From NCBI GenBank assembly GCA_963837005.1, contig CAWIMC010000001.1:1736001-1800000 (forward strand): a stretch of 64,000 nt of DNA, written 5' to 3'. The stretch's first letter is position 1, and each line of letters opens with the position of its first letter. Below are positions 45,226 through 56,500 of this stretch, one piece after another. The position numbers and the translations under genes are program-made. This stretch comes from CALDTK01 sp963837005. GTDB taxonomy: Bacteria > Bacteroidota > Bacteroidia > Chitinophagales > Saprospiraceae. The notes below the pieces were generated by a model. The model worked only from the letters and a program-made list of their open reading frames with translations, had not been told where the DNA came from and ran no database searches.

Positions 45226-46590
45226 TCACTCCCAAAGTCGCCCCACGGCCGTCTCCAACGAGGCCTCCCCCACGCAACTGTACACAATCCGCAACCAGCC
45301 CGCTTCGCTCTGTCCAAAGCCACCAGGGGCCGTTAACAGCACCCCTGTGTCCGCGTACAGCTTTCGCCAAAACGACTCGTCCGTGCTCTCGCCCCCCGCG
45401 TTGAGCCTCGCCCAAACAAAAAGACTCCCGCGGGCCGGGAGGTAGGCAATACCGTTTTGCCGCAAGGCCGCTACCACCGTCGCGTAGGCGTTTGTGAGGC
45501 GAGCTTGGTTAGTTTTGGCGAAAGCCGTCACAAACCCTTCGTCGCTAAGCACCTGCGCCAGGAGCCACTGCGTGTGGTTGCTCACCGTGTGCGGGGCCGC
45601 GTAGTTGCCGAAAGCCTGCACGAAAGCTCTATTCCGCGTGTAGAGTAGGCCGCAGCGCAGCCCCGACAGACCGAAGTCCTTCGACATCGAATACCACCAG
45701 TGGAGGTAGGGCGAACGCAGCTCCTCGACGAGATGGAGAAAAGAGAAGTAGGACTCTACCTGATGAGGATAGTCGGCAGCGATACGGGTGTCCGTCGTGT
45801 CGATCTGGGAGAGGGCGTACAGTTCGTTGACGCACAGGTGAACGCGGTGGCGCACGGCCCAGGCAGCAAAAATTTCGAGCTGCTCCCGCGTATAGATTGC
45901 CCCCGTAGGATTGTCCGGTTGCGTGAGGACCACCATGCGGAGTTTTCGCCCGCCCTCGTGGACGTCGCGACGGGCGCGTTCGAGATCAGCAACGTGCAGC
46001 GGGTGCACGCCACGGGCTTCGGCCCAAGCCGCCGCCGGTTCGATGTCGTAGCGGAGCAGGCCAGCCTTGAGCCCAACGTCCTTGGTGTAGACTGGATAGC
46101 AAGGCGCGGGAAAGGCCACGACATCTTCCGGATCAGCAAGCAGCAGGGCCGTAAGCTCGACGATAGCCGTGGCCCCACTCGACACACAAAAGCCCTCAGG
46201 GTCGAGGACGCGCGCCGCTTGCCCGCCGAGGGTCGTAAGGTGCCTTTCGGCAAAACCTGCCAGCGCCTCACGCACCTCCGGTGCCCCGGTCACCATCGTG
46301 TACTTGGCGACCCAGTCGGGGGTATCCGCAGCGGCCGCCTCGCGCAAACGCGCCTCCATCAGCGGCCACGACAGCACGTTTTCGGCAATGCAAAGCGCAA
46401 TAGCCCCCTCGGGATTGTCGGTCGCGTGAAACGCCCGCTCTTCGGCGTCGGCGAAAAGTTCGAAATCAGCCCGCAAAGGCTTGCCGAGCAGGTCCTGCCC
46501 ACGGGCGGAGAGGGAGGTCGGGACGGGGGCGAGCGGAGCGTCGAGCATGGCGGCGAAGATGCGAGCGGCGGGGCGCACCTCGGCCATCAC
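45226..46590 (-). CDS. Class I/II PLP-dependent aminotransferase
   Basis: The 454-residue product has the PLP-binding pattern: FCVSSGATAIVELTALLLAD, VVLTQPDNPTGAIYTREQLE, Lys in YSMSKDFGLSGLRCGLLYTR (Schiff base) and the C-terminal Arg in GWLRIVYS. The N-terminal IALCIAENVLSWPLMEARLR resembles the ACC-synthase-like branch. The substrate is not assignable. It starts three bases after the stop of the AsmA-like gene, so the two are co-transcribed. Three dispersed words lie in the gene, giving SFWRKL, AFAKT and GFAER. Confidence 0.9.
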   Translation of the reverse strand: MMAEVRPAARIFAAMLDAPLAPVPTSLSARGQDLLGKPLRADFELFADAEERAFHATDNPEGAIALCIAENVLSWPLMEARLREAAAADTPDWVAKYTMVTGAPEVREALAGFAERHLTTLGGQAARVLDPEGFCVSSGATAIVELTALLLADPEDVVAFPAPCYPVYTKDVGLKAGLLRYDIEPAAAWAEARGVHPLHVADLERARRDVHEGGRKLRMVVLTQPDNPTGAIYTREQLEIFAAWAVRHRVHLCVNELYALSQIDTTDTRIAADYPHQVESYFSFLHLVEELRSPYLHWWYSMSKDFGLSGLRCGLLYTRNRAFVQAFGNYAAPHTVSNHTQWLLAQVLSDEGFVTAFAKTNQARLTNAYATVVAALRQNGIAYLPARGSLFVWARLNAGGESTDESFWRKLYADTGVLLTAPGGFGQSEAGWLRIVYSCVGEASLETAVGRLWE

Positions 46591-46593
46591 TGC

Positions 46594-49500
46594 TCACTCT
46601 CGCCCGGCCGCTCGCCGCGCCTTTGCCGCAGCCCGCCTTGCCTGACGCCACTCGCGTTTCTGGAGCTTCCAGCTGCCCTTCCCGTACCGGGCCTCGTAGT
46701 AGTTCTTCTTGCTCAGGTGCAGCTTGGTCGTGAGCGGCTGCCCGCGGGCCGATCGAATCTCGAGGTGCACCTTGAGACGGGTGTCCCCGAACCCCTTCCG
46801 CTCGGGCACCTCCGAGAGGTCCCGACGTTTGAGGTTAGCCAGCGGGATCGACACGAACAGCGTCGAGACACTGTCCAGGCGGATGTCGCCCTCCACAAAA
46901 GCCGACAGCGCATTGCTCTGCAATTCCGTAATCGGCAAGAAGACCCGGTTGCCGTCGAAGGTGAGGTCGAGGTCGATCGGCGCGAATTTCAGCACGTCGA
47001 GGCGCTTGCGCACCTTGTACTTCGCGGCGATGGCGTCGATGCCCGGCAGACCCGCCACGGTGAGGTCGCGCAGCTGCATCGCGAGCGTCCCGCACGTCGC
47101 CTCGTCGAAGACCGTCGCCGACTCCCGCCCGCCCGTCACCGCCCCCGTCATGTCGAGGTTCAGGCTCAGTTCCGCTTCCAACTGATCGGCCTTCGCGAGG
47201 TCCGAAATCCCGAAGTAGTCGAAGCCCTCGAGCATGGACGCGAGATCGAGTTTGTCGCTGTTGATCGTCGTGGTGAAAGGCGTCAGCCTGAGAGAAGCCA
47301 AGTCGAGCGTCCCCATCAGGTCGAAGTAGCCGTCCTGGTAGTCAAAGCCGGTCGTGTCGATGCGCAACACCTTGTCGGCGTCCATGTAGAGGCCGCTCAC
47401 GACATCCCGGACGCTGAGCGTATTGGTGAGCTGCAGGTCGTCGATCTGGAGCGCAACCTGGGGTTCAAACTTCTCCATCACGGCGCGGATCGTGCGGCGG
47501 AGGTGGAGTTCGGTGTCGGTCGTGTCGGCGGCTTGCGCCAAAACCAACCCCGTCGTGTCGAGTTTTGCGGCCACGCGCCTGTCCGCCCGCACCTGCTGCC
47601 GCGCGGTGGCTTTGGTGCCCTTTATCGACCTCCGGCTGGAATCGGGCGCACGGCTAAACTGCACCGCACTCGCCTCCTCCACGGCCGCCTCGTCGTCCTG
47701 CTCCAGGGCACTCAGCAGCGCGTTGATGTCGCTCCACACGAGTCGTGGCGCATGTACGGCCAGAGTGCTCGAGAACTGTTTGCCCGTGCCCCCGAGCACC
47801 ACCTCGCTCACGTTGCGGGCCTTCCCCCGCACCGACAGCTCCTGCATGAGCCGAGCATCCTTGACGAGGAAGTCTACGTTGGCCGAGTCACCGCGCATCT
47901 TCACGTCGAGGTGATCTACCGGGATGGCCACGCCCGCCGTACGAAAGTCGACGGTCGCGTCGGTGACACGAAGCTGCATCGCGTTGCGATCGATGAGCGT
48001 CTTGAGGTCCGGCACCAGCCCCGCGTACCCCATCCGAAAGTCGAACTCCCCACGGCGAAAGAAGAAGTCCTCGGTCTGAAAGAAGGTGTTGAACAGCTCC
48101 GGCGACCCCTGTAGCGCCACACGCGTGCTCTGGAAGTCTTGGCGTCCCGGCTGGTTGGGCTCGAAGTCGATCTGCGCGCTAAACGGCAAGACTTTGTTGC
48201 TCTCCAGCCGGATACTGCCCTCGGTCTGGTCCATGACGATTCCATCGACGGCGTCCATCATCCCCCGCTGTCTGATCTCCAGACTCACGTCGTCGGGCAG
48301 GGCATTGAGGTCTTTCAAGAGCGCTATCCCGAAATAGTCCAACTTCGGGACTACGCTCGCGAGGTCGAGGTGGCCGGCACTGATCTCAAACACGAAAGGC
48401 GTCCGCCGTTCAGGGGCGATACTGAGCCTTCCGGCAAAACTCACGAGCGCCGTATCGATGACAAAACTCGTGCGTTCGAGCACGACGGTGTGGTCCTCCT
48501 CGAAGTGCACGCCCGTATTAAACCGGAACACGTCCAGCCCGTAGTAGCTCAGCGTGTCGATGGCGATGTCGAGCGTCGGGTTGAAGGTCGACTGCACCAG
48601 CGTCATCGTCGACTTGAGGGCGTTCTTTTTCGCCTGGTCTGTTTTGGCGGAAGCCATATCGCCGGTGGCCAGGGGGTCAGCCCCCCCGAGTACGTCCACG
48701 ATGTCCGTCCACCCGATGCGCCCGGCACTGAGGTTCACGTCGGCGGCCACGGCAGCCTCTGGGCTCGTACCGAGCAACTTGCCAAGGCCGAGGAGCTTGC
48801 CGTCGAGCCGGTAGTCGTGCCGCCGGTCAGGGGTTGTGCCGATGATGTCGTAGTAGCTCGTATCCCCCTGTTTGCGCAGGTCGATTCGGCGGAAAGGCAC
48901 GGTCACCCCGGCCTCTGGCAAGCTCACCACCGCGTCCTCGATGACGATGTCCACGTCGGCCGTGTTGATGAGCGCCATGATATCCGCCGGGTCACCGTCG
49001 ACGGCACCGCGCCCCCGCATGCGACCGCGCGTAAAGACAAACTGGTCGCCCCGGATCGCCTTCGAGATGGCCCGTGCCGGACCGCTCATCACACCCTCCG
49101 CGCGGAGGTTGACCGGCTCGCCGAGGTACTGCGTCACCAGCGCATCCGCCGCTCGCATGTCAAACCCGAGGTAGGTGGTCCGCACCGTATCGACGAAGAA
49201 CTGGATGCCCTTGCGACCGCCCGTCGTATCGGCCGGATAGTTGACGAAGCGGGCGTCGAGGTACGTATCGACAAAGGTCTCACGGTCGACCTGGGCTGTG
49301 TTGTTCGGCAGGTGCAGCGCGATCTCGATGGCCGGCAGTTGCCCACGCTCTGGCAAGAAGATCGTAGTTACGGATTCGAAGCGCCCCTCGACATCGAAGT
49401 TTTGAATGGCGGTGCGCACCTCCGGCGCGAGAATCTCTCGCGCGCGATCGACGTAGCTCTCCGACATCGCGAGCCGGATGGTCGACACGGTGTCGCGACG

Positions 49501-50358
49501 CAAATGAAAGCGGGCATCGACCTCCAAGACATTCGGGCCGAGGTGCAGCGACGGCGCATACGCGCTAAGGATCTGGTCGGCGACCTCGATCTGTAGGAGA
49601 CCGTACACCAGTTGCTCGTCGAGGAAAGGGCCTTGCTTTTGTTTGAACAGCAATTCGTCCATAGCCACGTGCAGATCGACAGTTGCCGCGAAGTGTGGCG
49701 TAAGCACGAATTCGCTGATGCACAGGTCGTTGATGTGTCCGGCAACGTGCGTCTCCTGCACCGAGTCGAGGTAGCTAACGTCGAAGTTCTCGACGAGGAG
49801 TTGGGCCTTCGGACCTAGCTTGAGGTAACGAGGGCTGGCGGCAGCCGTTTGGCGCGCCGAGTCACCGTCCGCGTCCTCGCTCGACTCTTCCGCCGGAGCC
49901 GTCCCGAGCAAGCGCCCGAGATTCGTCGACCCATCCGGTAGCTTGACGATGTGAAACTCACCTCCTCGGATCCTAAAATTGTGGATCGTCGCCGAGGGAT
50001 CATCCCAGAGGTCTATACTGAGCGGCAACTCCAGCGTATCGATGCGCAGCAGGCGGGGGCCCTCGGTGGTGGTGCGGCTTTCGCCAAAACCCACTTCGAC
50101 GAGGCTAAACTGTGTGAGCAGTAGGGTGACCTCCGGAAAGTCGCGGATGTCGCGTACGCGCAAACTCCGAAACTCGATGGTGCCGCCGTTGAGCCCAACA
50201 ACGTCCTCGAAGCGCTTGATCTCCTCGGAGGCGAAGTAGCGGAGCGCGAACCAGCCCGCGATCATAAGCGCACCGAGTACGCTGATCAGCACCAGCAAGG
50301 CCCCCACGAGCCACTTGACCCACGAACGAGTTGGCTTTTGGGTGGGGGCTTCGGACAC
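46594..50358 (-). CDS. AsmA-like envelope protein (1254 aa)
   Basis: One N-terminal transmembrane helix (residues about 14-42, WLVGALLVLISVLGALMIAG) is followed by a long beta-rich region with repeated amphipathic strands (GGTIEFRSLRVRDIRDFPEV, LRIDTLELPLSIDLWDD) and an AsmA C-terminal-type region (YKVRKRLDVLKFAPIDLDLT, LQSNALSAFVEGDIRLDSVS). The tail is strongly basic (RRAAAKARRAAG). AsmA/TamB-like proteins are thought to bridge the periplasm and move lipids to the outer membrane. Several Asp/Glu/Ser-rich linkers (residues about 150-170) are variable. It is the first gene of an operon with the aminotransferase. Confidence 0.85.
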   Translation of the reverse strand: MSEAPTQKPTRSWVKWLVGALLVLISVLGALMIAGWFALRYFASEEIKRFEDVVGLNGGTIEFRSLRVRDIRDFPEVTLLLTQFSLVEVGFGESRTTTEGPRLLRIDTLELPLSIDLWDDPSATIHNFRIRGGEFHIVKLPDGSTNLGRLLGTAPAEESSEDADGDSARQTAAASPRYLKLGPKAQLLVENFDVSYLDSVQETHVAGHINDLCISEFVLTPHFAATVDLHVAMDELLFKQKQGPFLDEQLVYGLLQIEVADQILSAYAPSLHLGPNVLEVDARFHLRRDTVSTIRLAMSESYVDRAREILAPEVRTAIQNFDVEGRFESVTTIFLPERGQLPAIEIALHLPNNTAQVDRETFVDTYLDARFVNYPADTTGGRKGIQFFVDTVRTTYLGFDMRAADALVTQYLGEPVNLRAEGVMSGPARAISKAIRGDQFVFTRGRMRGRGAVDGDPADIMALINTADVDIVIEDAVVSLPEAGVTVPFRRIDLRKQGDTSYYDIIGTTPDRRHDYRLDGKLLGLGKLLGTSPEAAVAADVNLSAGRIGWTDIVDVLGGADPLATGDMASAKTDQAKKNALKSTMTLVQSTFNPTLDIAIDTLSYYGLDVFRFNTGVHFEEDHTVVLERTSFVIDTALVSFAGRLSIAPERRTPFVFEISAGHLDLASVVPKLDYFGIALLKDLNALPDDVSLEIRQRGMMDAVDGIVMDQTEGSIRLESNKVLPFSAQIDFEPNQPGRQDFQSTRVALQGSPELFNTFFQTEDFFFRRGEFDFRMGYAGLVPDLKTLIDRNAMQLRVTDATVDFRTAGVAIPVDHLDVKMRGDSANVDFLVKDARLMQELSVRGKARNVSEVVLGGTGKQFSSTLAVHAPRLVWSDINALLSALEQDDEAAVEEASAVQFSRAPDSSRRSIKGTKATARQQVRADRRVAAKLDTTGLVLAQAADTTDTELHLRRTIRAVMEKFEPQVALQIDDLQLTNTLSVRDVVSGLYMDADKVLRIDTTGFDYQDGYFDLMGTLDLASLRLTPFTTTINSDKLDLASMLEGFDYFGISDLAKADQLEAELSLNLDMTGAVTGGRESATVFDEATCGTLAMQLRDLTVAGLPGIDAIAAKYKVRKRLDVLKFAPIDLDLTFDGNRVFLPITELQSNALSAFVEGDIRLDSVSTLFVSIPLANLKRRDLSEVPERKGFGDTRLKVHLEIRSARGQPLTTKLHLSKKNYYEARYGKGSWKLQKREWRQARRAAAKARRAAGRE

Positions 50359-50470
50359 GCACCGAAGGTAACGCGCGCGGGGCTGAGGATGTTAGGGAGC
50401 CACCCCGTTGGGTGGAGTGCTCAGTGCTCCGTTCGTTACCACGGGGAGAAGGCTTTGTGGGACGAGTTGG

Positions 50471-52039
50471 CTAGCGCCAGACCTGGAGCTCTCCTTCCGT
50501 GGAACTCACGAGGGTCTCGTAGGGGCTCGTCGGCCAGAAGAGCTCGGTCATGGTGACAGAACCGTCGTCGGCGAAGAGTTCAACGGAGGTGCGGTCGAAC
50601 AGCAGGGTGAGCTCTATCGCGGTCGCGTCGCTGAGCCGGGGTGCCCAGTCGGGACCGGTCGCGAAGGCCTCGCTGAAGTCGGTGCGCCCGGCACGCCTGC
50701 GGTCGATGTAGAAAGCGCCGTGGGCGGTACCGAGGCGGCCCGGCTCAAAGCCAAGGAGCAGCCGCTCCCCGGCGGAATTAGCGAGTGCGATCTCGATCGG
50801 AGTTTTGGCGGAAGCCCGCACGCGAAGCTGGAAAGCCCCCTCGGGTGCGATGGCTCCAAGCCGCAAGGCTTCCCCATCGTGGAAGTCGAGTGCAGATCCA
50901 AAGCGTGCTGCGAGCTCGGCAACGGGCCGCTGTCGCAGATGGTAACCGGCTATCCCGGACTGGTGCAAACTCAGCGTCCGCGGCACCGTCATCGCGCTTC
51001 GCCAGGTGGTGGTCGGGACCACTTGCGCGTAGGTCCAGTTGCTCATCCAGCCCAGGAAGACGCGGCGCCCGTCGGTGCTCGGCACATCGCTCCAGGTCAC
51101 CCCGGCGTAGTTGTCGCGGCCATAGTCGAGCCACTTGGTGTCTTGACGGAAGTCGTACCCGGTCTCGTCGGCGACCTCGAATCGCTTGCCGTCCCAGTCG
51201 CCGACAAAGTAAAAGGTGCCCGAGCCTCCATTAAGAGCGCCTGCGTTGATGCTTTGTAGCAGAACCCACTTGGTCTCGCCGGTGCCCTCCACGATTAGTG
51301 GGAAGAAGTCGGGGCACTCCCAGACGCCGATGTGGTTGGCCGCATCGGCTCCGAAGTCACTCAGGAAGGTCCACGACTTAAGGTCGGGCGAGGCGTAAAA
51401 GCGCGTGCGGTCCTTGCTGGCCAACGCCATGAGCCACTGCTGGTGCGCCCGGTCCCAAATCACCTTCGGGTCGCGGAAGTCGCGGATCTTATCGGTATTC
51501 GGAAGCACCGGATTGCGGGCGTAACTCGTCCACGTGACGCCACCGTCGAGGCTGTACGACAGACTCTGGCTCTCGAAGTCGTCGCGGCCCGGCGTTTGCT
51601 CACCAGCCATATCGTGGTGCGTGTACACGGCGACGAGGGGCGGGTGATCGGGGCTTTCGCCAAAACCACTGGTGTTGCTGCTGTCGACCACCGCGCTCCC
51701 GGAGAAAATGAGGCCCAGCTCGTCGGGGTATAGCGCGATCGGCCTGTGCGCCCACGTCACGAGGTCCTCACTCGTCGCGTGGCCCCAGTGCATCGGCCCC
51801 CAGACGTTAGAGTCCGGGTAGTGCTGATAGAACAGGTGCCAAAGGCCTGCATGATAGACCATCCCGTTGGGGTCGTTCATCCAGCCCTGCGGTGGGGTAA
51901 AGTGATAGATGGGGCGGTAAGCGCTATCGGGACCGACGGCAGGAAGGATCAGCGGCAGGCTCGATGTATCGTCGGGGGTCACCTTCGTGGCGCAGGCTTG
52001 CGCCACAACAGCAAAAACTAGGGGCCATAGAAAGCGCAT
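50471..52039 (-). CDS. GH32 fructan hydrolase lipoprotein
   Basis: A lipobox (VAQAC, Cys 16) places it on a membrane surface. The GH32 catalytic residues are all visible: nucleophile Asp in PQGWMNDPNGMVYHAG, transition-state Asp in FRDPKVIW and acid/base Glu in WECPDFFPL. The C-terminal beta-sandwich contains FYIDRRRAGRTDFSEAF. Members cleave beta-fructosides (levan, inulin, sucrose). It is 63 bases downstream of a sugar porter on the same strand, forming a small fructan-use unit. Two dispersed words fall in the gene (SGFGESPDH and SAKTP). Confidence 0.95.
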   Translation of the reverse strand: MRFLWPLVFAVVAQACATKVTPDDTSSLPLILPAVGPDSAYRPIYHFTPPQGWMNDPNGMVYHAGLWHLFYQHYPDSNVWGPMHWGHATSEDLVTWAHRPIALYPDELGLIFSGSAVVDSSNTSGFGESPDHPPLVAVYTHHDMAGEQTPGRDDFESQSLSYSLDGGVTWTSYARNPVLPNTDKIRDFRDPKVIWDRAHQQWLMALASKDRTRFYASPDLKSWTFLSDFGADAANHIGVWECPDFFPLIVEGTGETKWVLLQSINAGALNGGSGTFYFVGDWDGKRFEVADETGYDFRQDTKWLDYGRDNYAGVTWSDVPSTDGRRVFLGWMSNWTYAQVVPTTTWRSAMTVPRTLSLHQSGIAGYHLRQRPVAELAARFGSALDFHDGEALRLGAIAPEGAFQLRVRASAKTPIEIALANSAGERLLLGFEPGRLGTAHGAFYIDRRRAGRTDFSEAFATGPDWAPRLSDATAIELTLLFDRTSVELFADDGSVTMTELFWPTSPYETLVSSTEGELQVWR

Positions 52040-52102
52040 GGCGGGAAGGTACAGTACAGTGGGATGTACACCGTACGAACGGCTCGCGCGAAGGTCTCGC
52101 CC

Positions 52103-53428
52103 CTACCCTACCAACTCTACCTCCAGCTCTTCCAAGCTCTTGCCCTTCGTCTCCGGCATCAGGAAGGCGACGTAGCCCAGCTGCAGCACCATCATCCCCG
52201 TGAAAAACCCGAACAGCCACTCTCCGCCCACCGCCGCGGCCACGGGCGGGAATGCCGACGCGATCACGGCCGCAAACACCCAGTGCGTCCCACACCCGAA
52301 GCTGTTGCCGAAGGCGCGCACCTCGTTCGGGAAGATCTCGGAGATGAACACCCAGATCACTGCCCCCTGCGACATCGCGAAAAAGGAGATGTACGCAAAG
52401 ATCAGGTAGGGCACCGCCGCAAACTCTTCGGTGACGAAAGCCCGTGCGGTGAGGCCGAGCGCGAGGATCAGGCCCACCGAGCCGATCAGCATGAGCGTCC
52501 TGCGCCCGAGGCGATCGATGAGCAACATACCCACAAAGGTGAAGGCGAGATTGAAGGCACCTACCCCCGCCGAGGCCAGCAGGGCAGCATCCGCCCCGAG
52601 CCCCGTCATCGTGAAGATCCGCGGGGCATAGTAGATGATGGCATTGATGCCGGAAGTTTGGTTAAAGAACGCGAAGAGGAAGGCCAGCAAGATGGGCCAT
52701 TTGTAGCGACCGCTGAAGAACTCGCCGAGGCCCTGCGTCGGGGCGGCCGGTGCATCGGAGGCGCGGATTTGCGCGAGTTCAGCTGCGGCGTCGGCCGGGG
52801 GGTAAATACGTTCGAGGACGGCCAGCGCCTCGGCGTCTCGTTTTGCCTTGAGCACCAACCACCGCGGCGAGCGCGGCACTTGCGTGATGAGGACGACATA
52901 CAGCAAGGCCGGGAGAATCTCTATCCCGAGCATGACTCGCCAACTGTTGCCCGCTACCAGGTAGTTCGAAATGTAGGCCGCCATGATCCCGGCGACGATG
53001 TTGAGTTGAAAGACCGCCACCAGCCGTCCTCGCATCTCCTTCGGGGCGATCTCCGAGATGTACATCGGTGCGACCACCGACGAGGCCCCCACACCGAGCC
53101 CTCCTACAAACCGCGCCGCCATGAGCGTGTAGACGTCCGGGGCCAGCGCTGAACCGATGGCCGACACTAAAAACAGGACCCCGACCCAGACGAGGCTGCG
53201 CTGCCGCCCGTATCGATCGGCTGGCCAGCCGCCGAATAGCGCCCCAATCACCGTCCCATACAGCGCCATGGCCACGGTCTGCCCGACGAGCGCATCCGAG
53301 AGCCCCCACTCCGCCTGGATGGCCTGCTCGCCCCCCGAAATCACCGCTGTATCAAACCCAAATAGAAAGCCGCCGAGGGCGACGATGACGGACCAAGCGA
53401 TGAGACGGCGCAGGTGGGTTGGGGACAT
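52103..53428 (-). CDS. MFS sugar porter
   Basis: A 441-residue twelve-helix transporter with the sugar porter signatures: GFLFGFDTAVISGG at helix 1, GWPADRYGRQRS after helix 2, RFVGGLGVGASSVVAPMYIS at helix 4, PKEMRGRLVA, FFNQTSGINAIIYYAPRIF at helix 7, and PETKGKSLEELE at the end. It probably imports fructose or glucose released by the GH32 enzyme encoded next. The gene is divergent from the T9SS protein at 53544. Confidence 0.94.
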   Translation of the reverse strand: MSPTHLRRLIAWSVIVALGGFLFGFDTAVISGGEQAIQAEWGLSDALVGQTVAMALYGTVIGALFGGWPADRYGRQRSLVWVGVLFLVSAIGSALAPDVYTLMAARFVGGLGVGASSVVAPMYISEIAPKEMRGRLVAVFQLNIVAGIMAAYISNYLVAGNSWRVMLGIEILPALLYVVLITQVPRSPRWLVLKAKRDAEALAVLERIYPPADAAAELAQIRASDAPAAPTQGLGEFFSGRYKWPILLAFLFAFFNQTSGINAIIYYAPRIFTMTGLGADAALLASAGVGAFNLAFTFVGMLLIDRLGRRTLMLIGSVGLILALGLTARAFVTEEFAAVPYLIFAYISFFAMSQGAVIWVFISEIFPNEVRAFGNSFGCGTHWVFAAVIASAFPPVAAAVGGEWLFGFFTGMMVLQLGYVAFLMPETKGKSLEELEVELVG

Positions 53429-53543
53429 AGGCGGAAGGTAGACGAAGTCTGTCTAGCGCCGGACGATGATCAGCCAGTATCACTCCACACGGTTGCTCGG
53501 CGCGGCGCTGTGGTTTAGCTTTGCTTCCCGTTCGTTTGAGTTC

Positions 53544-56500
53544 ATGCAGATCACGTCTAACATCACAACATGTAGGACGATCCTGCTTGCGACAGTCGTG
53601 TTCTGTTGCTTCTGGGGCACTCCGCAAGGTGCCCTCGCGCAGACCAACTGCGGCGGCGGCGGGTCCAACCAACGCCTTACCAATCCTTCCAAAGGTCACC
53701 TCATCCTCCCACTCCGCTCGGGGCAGCGGCTCATGGGCGGCGAGACAGATGGTAAGCCGCTCCTGATCTTGGCGGACGCGGACCTCGGGTACCGCAAGCA
53801 GATCAGCCTCTCGATCCCTGGCGTCGAGTTCGATGGCTCGGTGGTGGCCGCTACCGAAGACCGCGAAGGCAATTTCGCCGTCGTCACGCAGCACCTCGCT
53901 GGCGGAGGCATCGTCTCTGCGGTCTCGAAAGTAAGCGCCGACCTCTCGCGGGTCATCTGGTCCCGAGCCCTGCGGGTATCGAGCCAGAACGTCCTGCTGT
54001 CTTCTCTCGAGCACCCGACCTCCGGCGACTACATCGTATCCGGGAGCACCAACGGCAACCCCGCAGGCTGCGATGCGCTGCTGCTCACCCTCGACCGGAC
54101 CACAGGAGCCGTCAAGGCGACCCTCAACGCCAACGCCGGATCGTGTGAGGATTGGGACCAGCTCCGGTTTGTCAACGGACGGCTCTACGGCGTAGGGCGT
54201 TGGGACCCGGAGTCGACCTCGACGCCCGGCTACCGTATTACGCTCACCAAGTTTACCGAAGACCTCCGCGGGGTGGAGTGGGCGAAATACTACATCGCCG
54301 ACGGCAGGCAGGCGGCCCGCAGCTACTCGTTCGAGTTTAAGGCGCAGGGCGACCGCATCTTCGTGGTCGGCAACAGCGACCCCGACGGCACCTCAGTGGA
54401 GGGCGTCGACGCCGTGATCATCGAGACCGATCTCGCAGGGGAGGCCCAGCGCATCGACTTCCTCGACTTCCCCGATCCGAACTCCCGCGAGATGGCGACC
54501 CAGATCGGGTTTACCAGCCGGGGTATGATGCTCGGGGGCGTGTTTACGGACCGTGGCGTGTTGAAAAGTTGGCTGGCCCTGCTCGACCAGCAGCGCAGCC
54601 TCGTCTGGGCCCGCGCCATTACGGTCGCGAGCCAGGACAGCCGCTCGGACATCGACCTCAAGGCCTTCGCGAAGCGCTTCGATATGCTCGAGACCGAGAC
54701 CAGGATCTTTACCTCCACCTCCGTCGGGAGAGTCGAGTACGCTGCGGTCGCGAGTATCGACGCCAGCGGGAACACCACGTCCGCCTGCACCGAGGTGACT
54801 GCGGTCGCCATCAAACAGCGCACGATCTCGACTCCTGCTACCTACCGTTCTAAGGTCGAGGTATACGCTACTCCCAGAGCCTTCGATGTCGTCGCGACCA
54901 GGCTAGTAGCGTTAGCTGATCCCTACGCCCAGACCTGCCCTGCCGCCGTCGTGAAAAACGTGCGCACGTCTCAGACGATCTGCGAGGGCGATAGCCTACG
55001 GCTCGGCGACGGGCAACGCATGCTTCGGATCACGTCCGGCACCACCGTTGTCTGCGAATCTTGCGTGACGAGTGTACTCGCGCCAACCGTCTCCGCGACC
55101 TACCTACTGACGAGTCTCCCGACCGCTCAATGCTCCCGCGTGGATACCGTCGTGGTCTTCGTAAATCCGAGAAGCGCTTCGACGAGAGACATCCTTTCCT
55201 GCACAGGGGCAGCTACCCTTCCGGACGGACGCATCGTTACCGAGAGTGGCGCGTACACGGTTGAGTTTACGTCGGTCGGTGGCTGTGACTCTACCGTCAC
55301 TGGAAGCGTTGCCGTGGGCCTCAACGATACGATCCCGTACACCCGTCGCGTCTGTGCCGGAGATTCGATCCGGGCGTTCGGCAATACCTATTACGCAGGG
55401 GGCTCGTACCTCCAGACGGTGCGCGCCGGCAACTGCGAACGCACCCTGCGGATCAGGCTCAACGAACTGCCCAGCTACCGCCTCGACAGCACCTACCTGT
55501 TGTGCGGTACGACGAGCGCCGTCTATGGAGGGACGAGGTATGCCGACGGGGAGGTTGTCACCAAAACCTTCACGACGCGGGCGGGCTGCGACAGCCTCCT
55601 GAGCATTCGTTTTGTCGCTAGCGAAGTTGTCGTCTCCGAAGCGACCGCAACCCTCTGCGAGGGAGACAGCCTACGGTTTGGGCCGGAAATTCTCACGACG
55701 GCAGGCAACTACGAATTTGCTCTAGCTCGCGACGGGAAGTGCGACAGCGTGAGCCAACTCACGCTCGAACTGCTTCCTACCCCGCGGGAGCGCGAGGTGT
55801 CGATGGCTTGTTTCGGGGAGACGATCAGCTACGCCGGAGAGATCTACACTAGCAACACGACCATCACAGTCGTTGCGACAGCGGCCAATGGTTGTGACAG
55901 CATCCACCAGCAGGTCTTGGAGTTTGTCGCCCTCCCGGTGGTGGAGGTGGCGAGTTCGAAGTTTGCCTGCGATACGACCGCCACCGGCGCGATCACGCTG
56001 CGCATCACTGCCCGGGGGCCGACGCGCACGAGCTGGCCCGATGGTGGTTTTGGCGAAAGCCGTCTGGACTTGCGCGGCGGCACGTATCTGGTAAGCGTGA
56101 CCGACACGCTCGGGTGTACCACCGAACGGCCGGTGAGCGTGGAGTCGGTACGTCCGGTAGCGGTAAGCGCCGAGCGCCAGGGCGTCGGTTGTTTTGGGGA
56201 GGCGCTGGGGATGATTTCGCTACAGCCTGCGGACAGCCTCCGCACCGCGGAGCTAGACGGCACGACGGCGCCGGGCATGACTTTCGAAAACCTCGCCGCC
56301 GGCACCTATGCGCTCACCTACGAGGATACCTGGGGGTGTCTAGGCAGCCGTGACGTCACCCTCGATGATGGCACGGGGATACCTAGCATCACGCACCGGT
56401 CGCCGATCAGAATTGTACTCGGCGATTCGGTGCAGCTGGCCCCCGTCTACGACGAGAGCTTTGCGGTTCACTATCCAGCCCTGCGGTGGTTGAGTTGCGA

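Noticed and set aside
45700..48114. Plus-strand frame of 804 codons over the aminotransferase and AsmA-like genes
   Set aside because: It spans two real genes on the other strand, is rich in Arg/His/Pro and has no recognisable domain.
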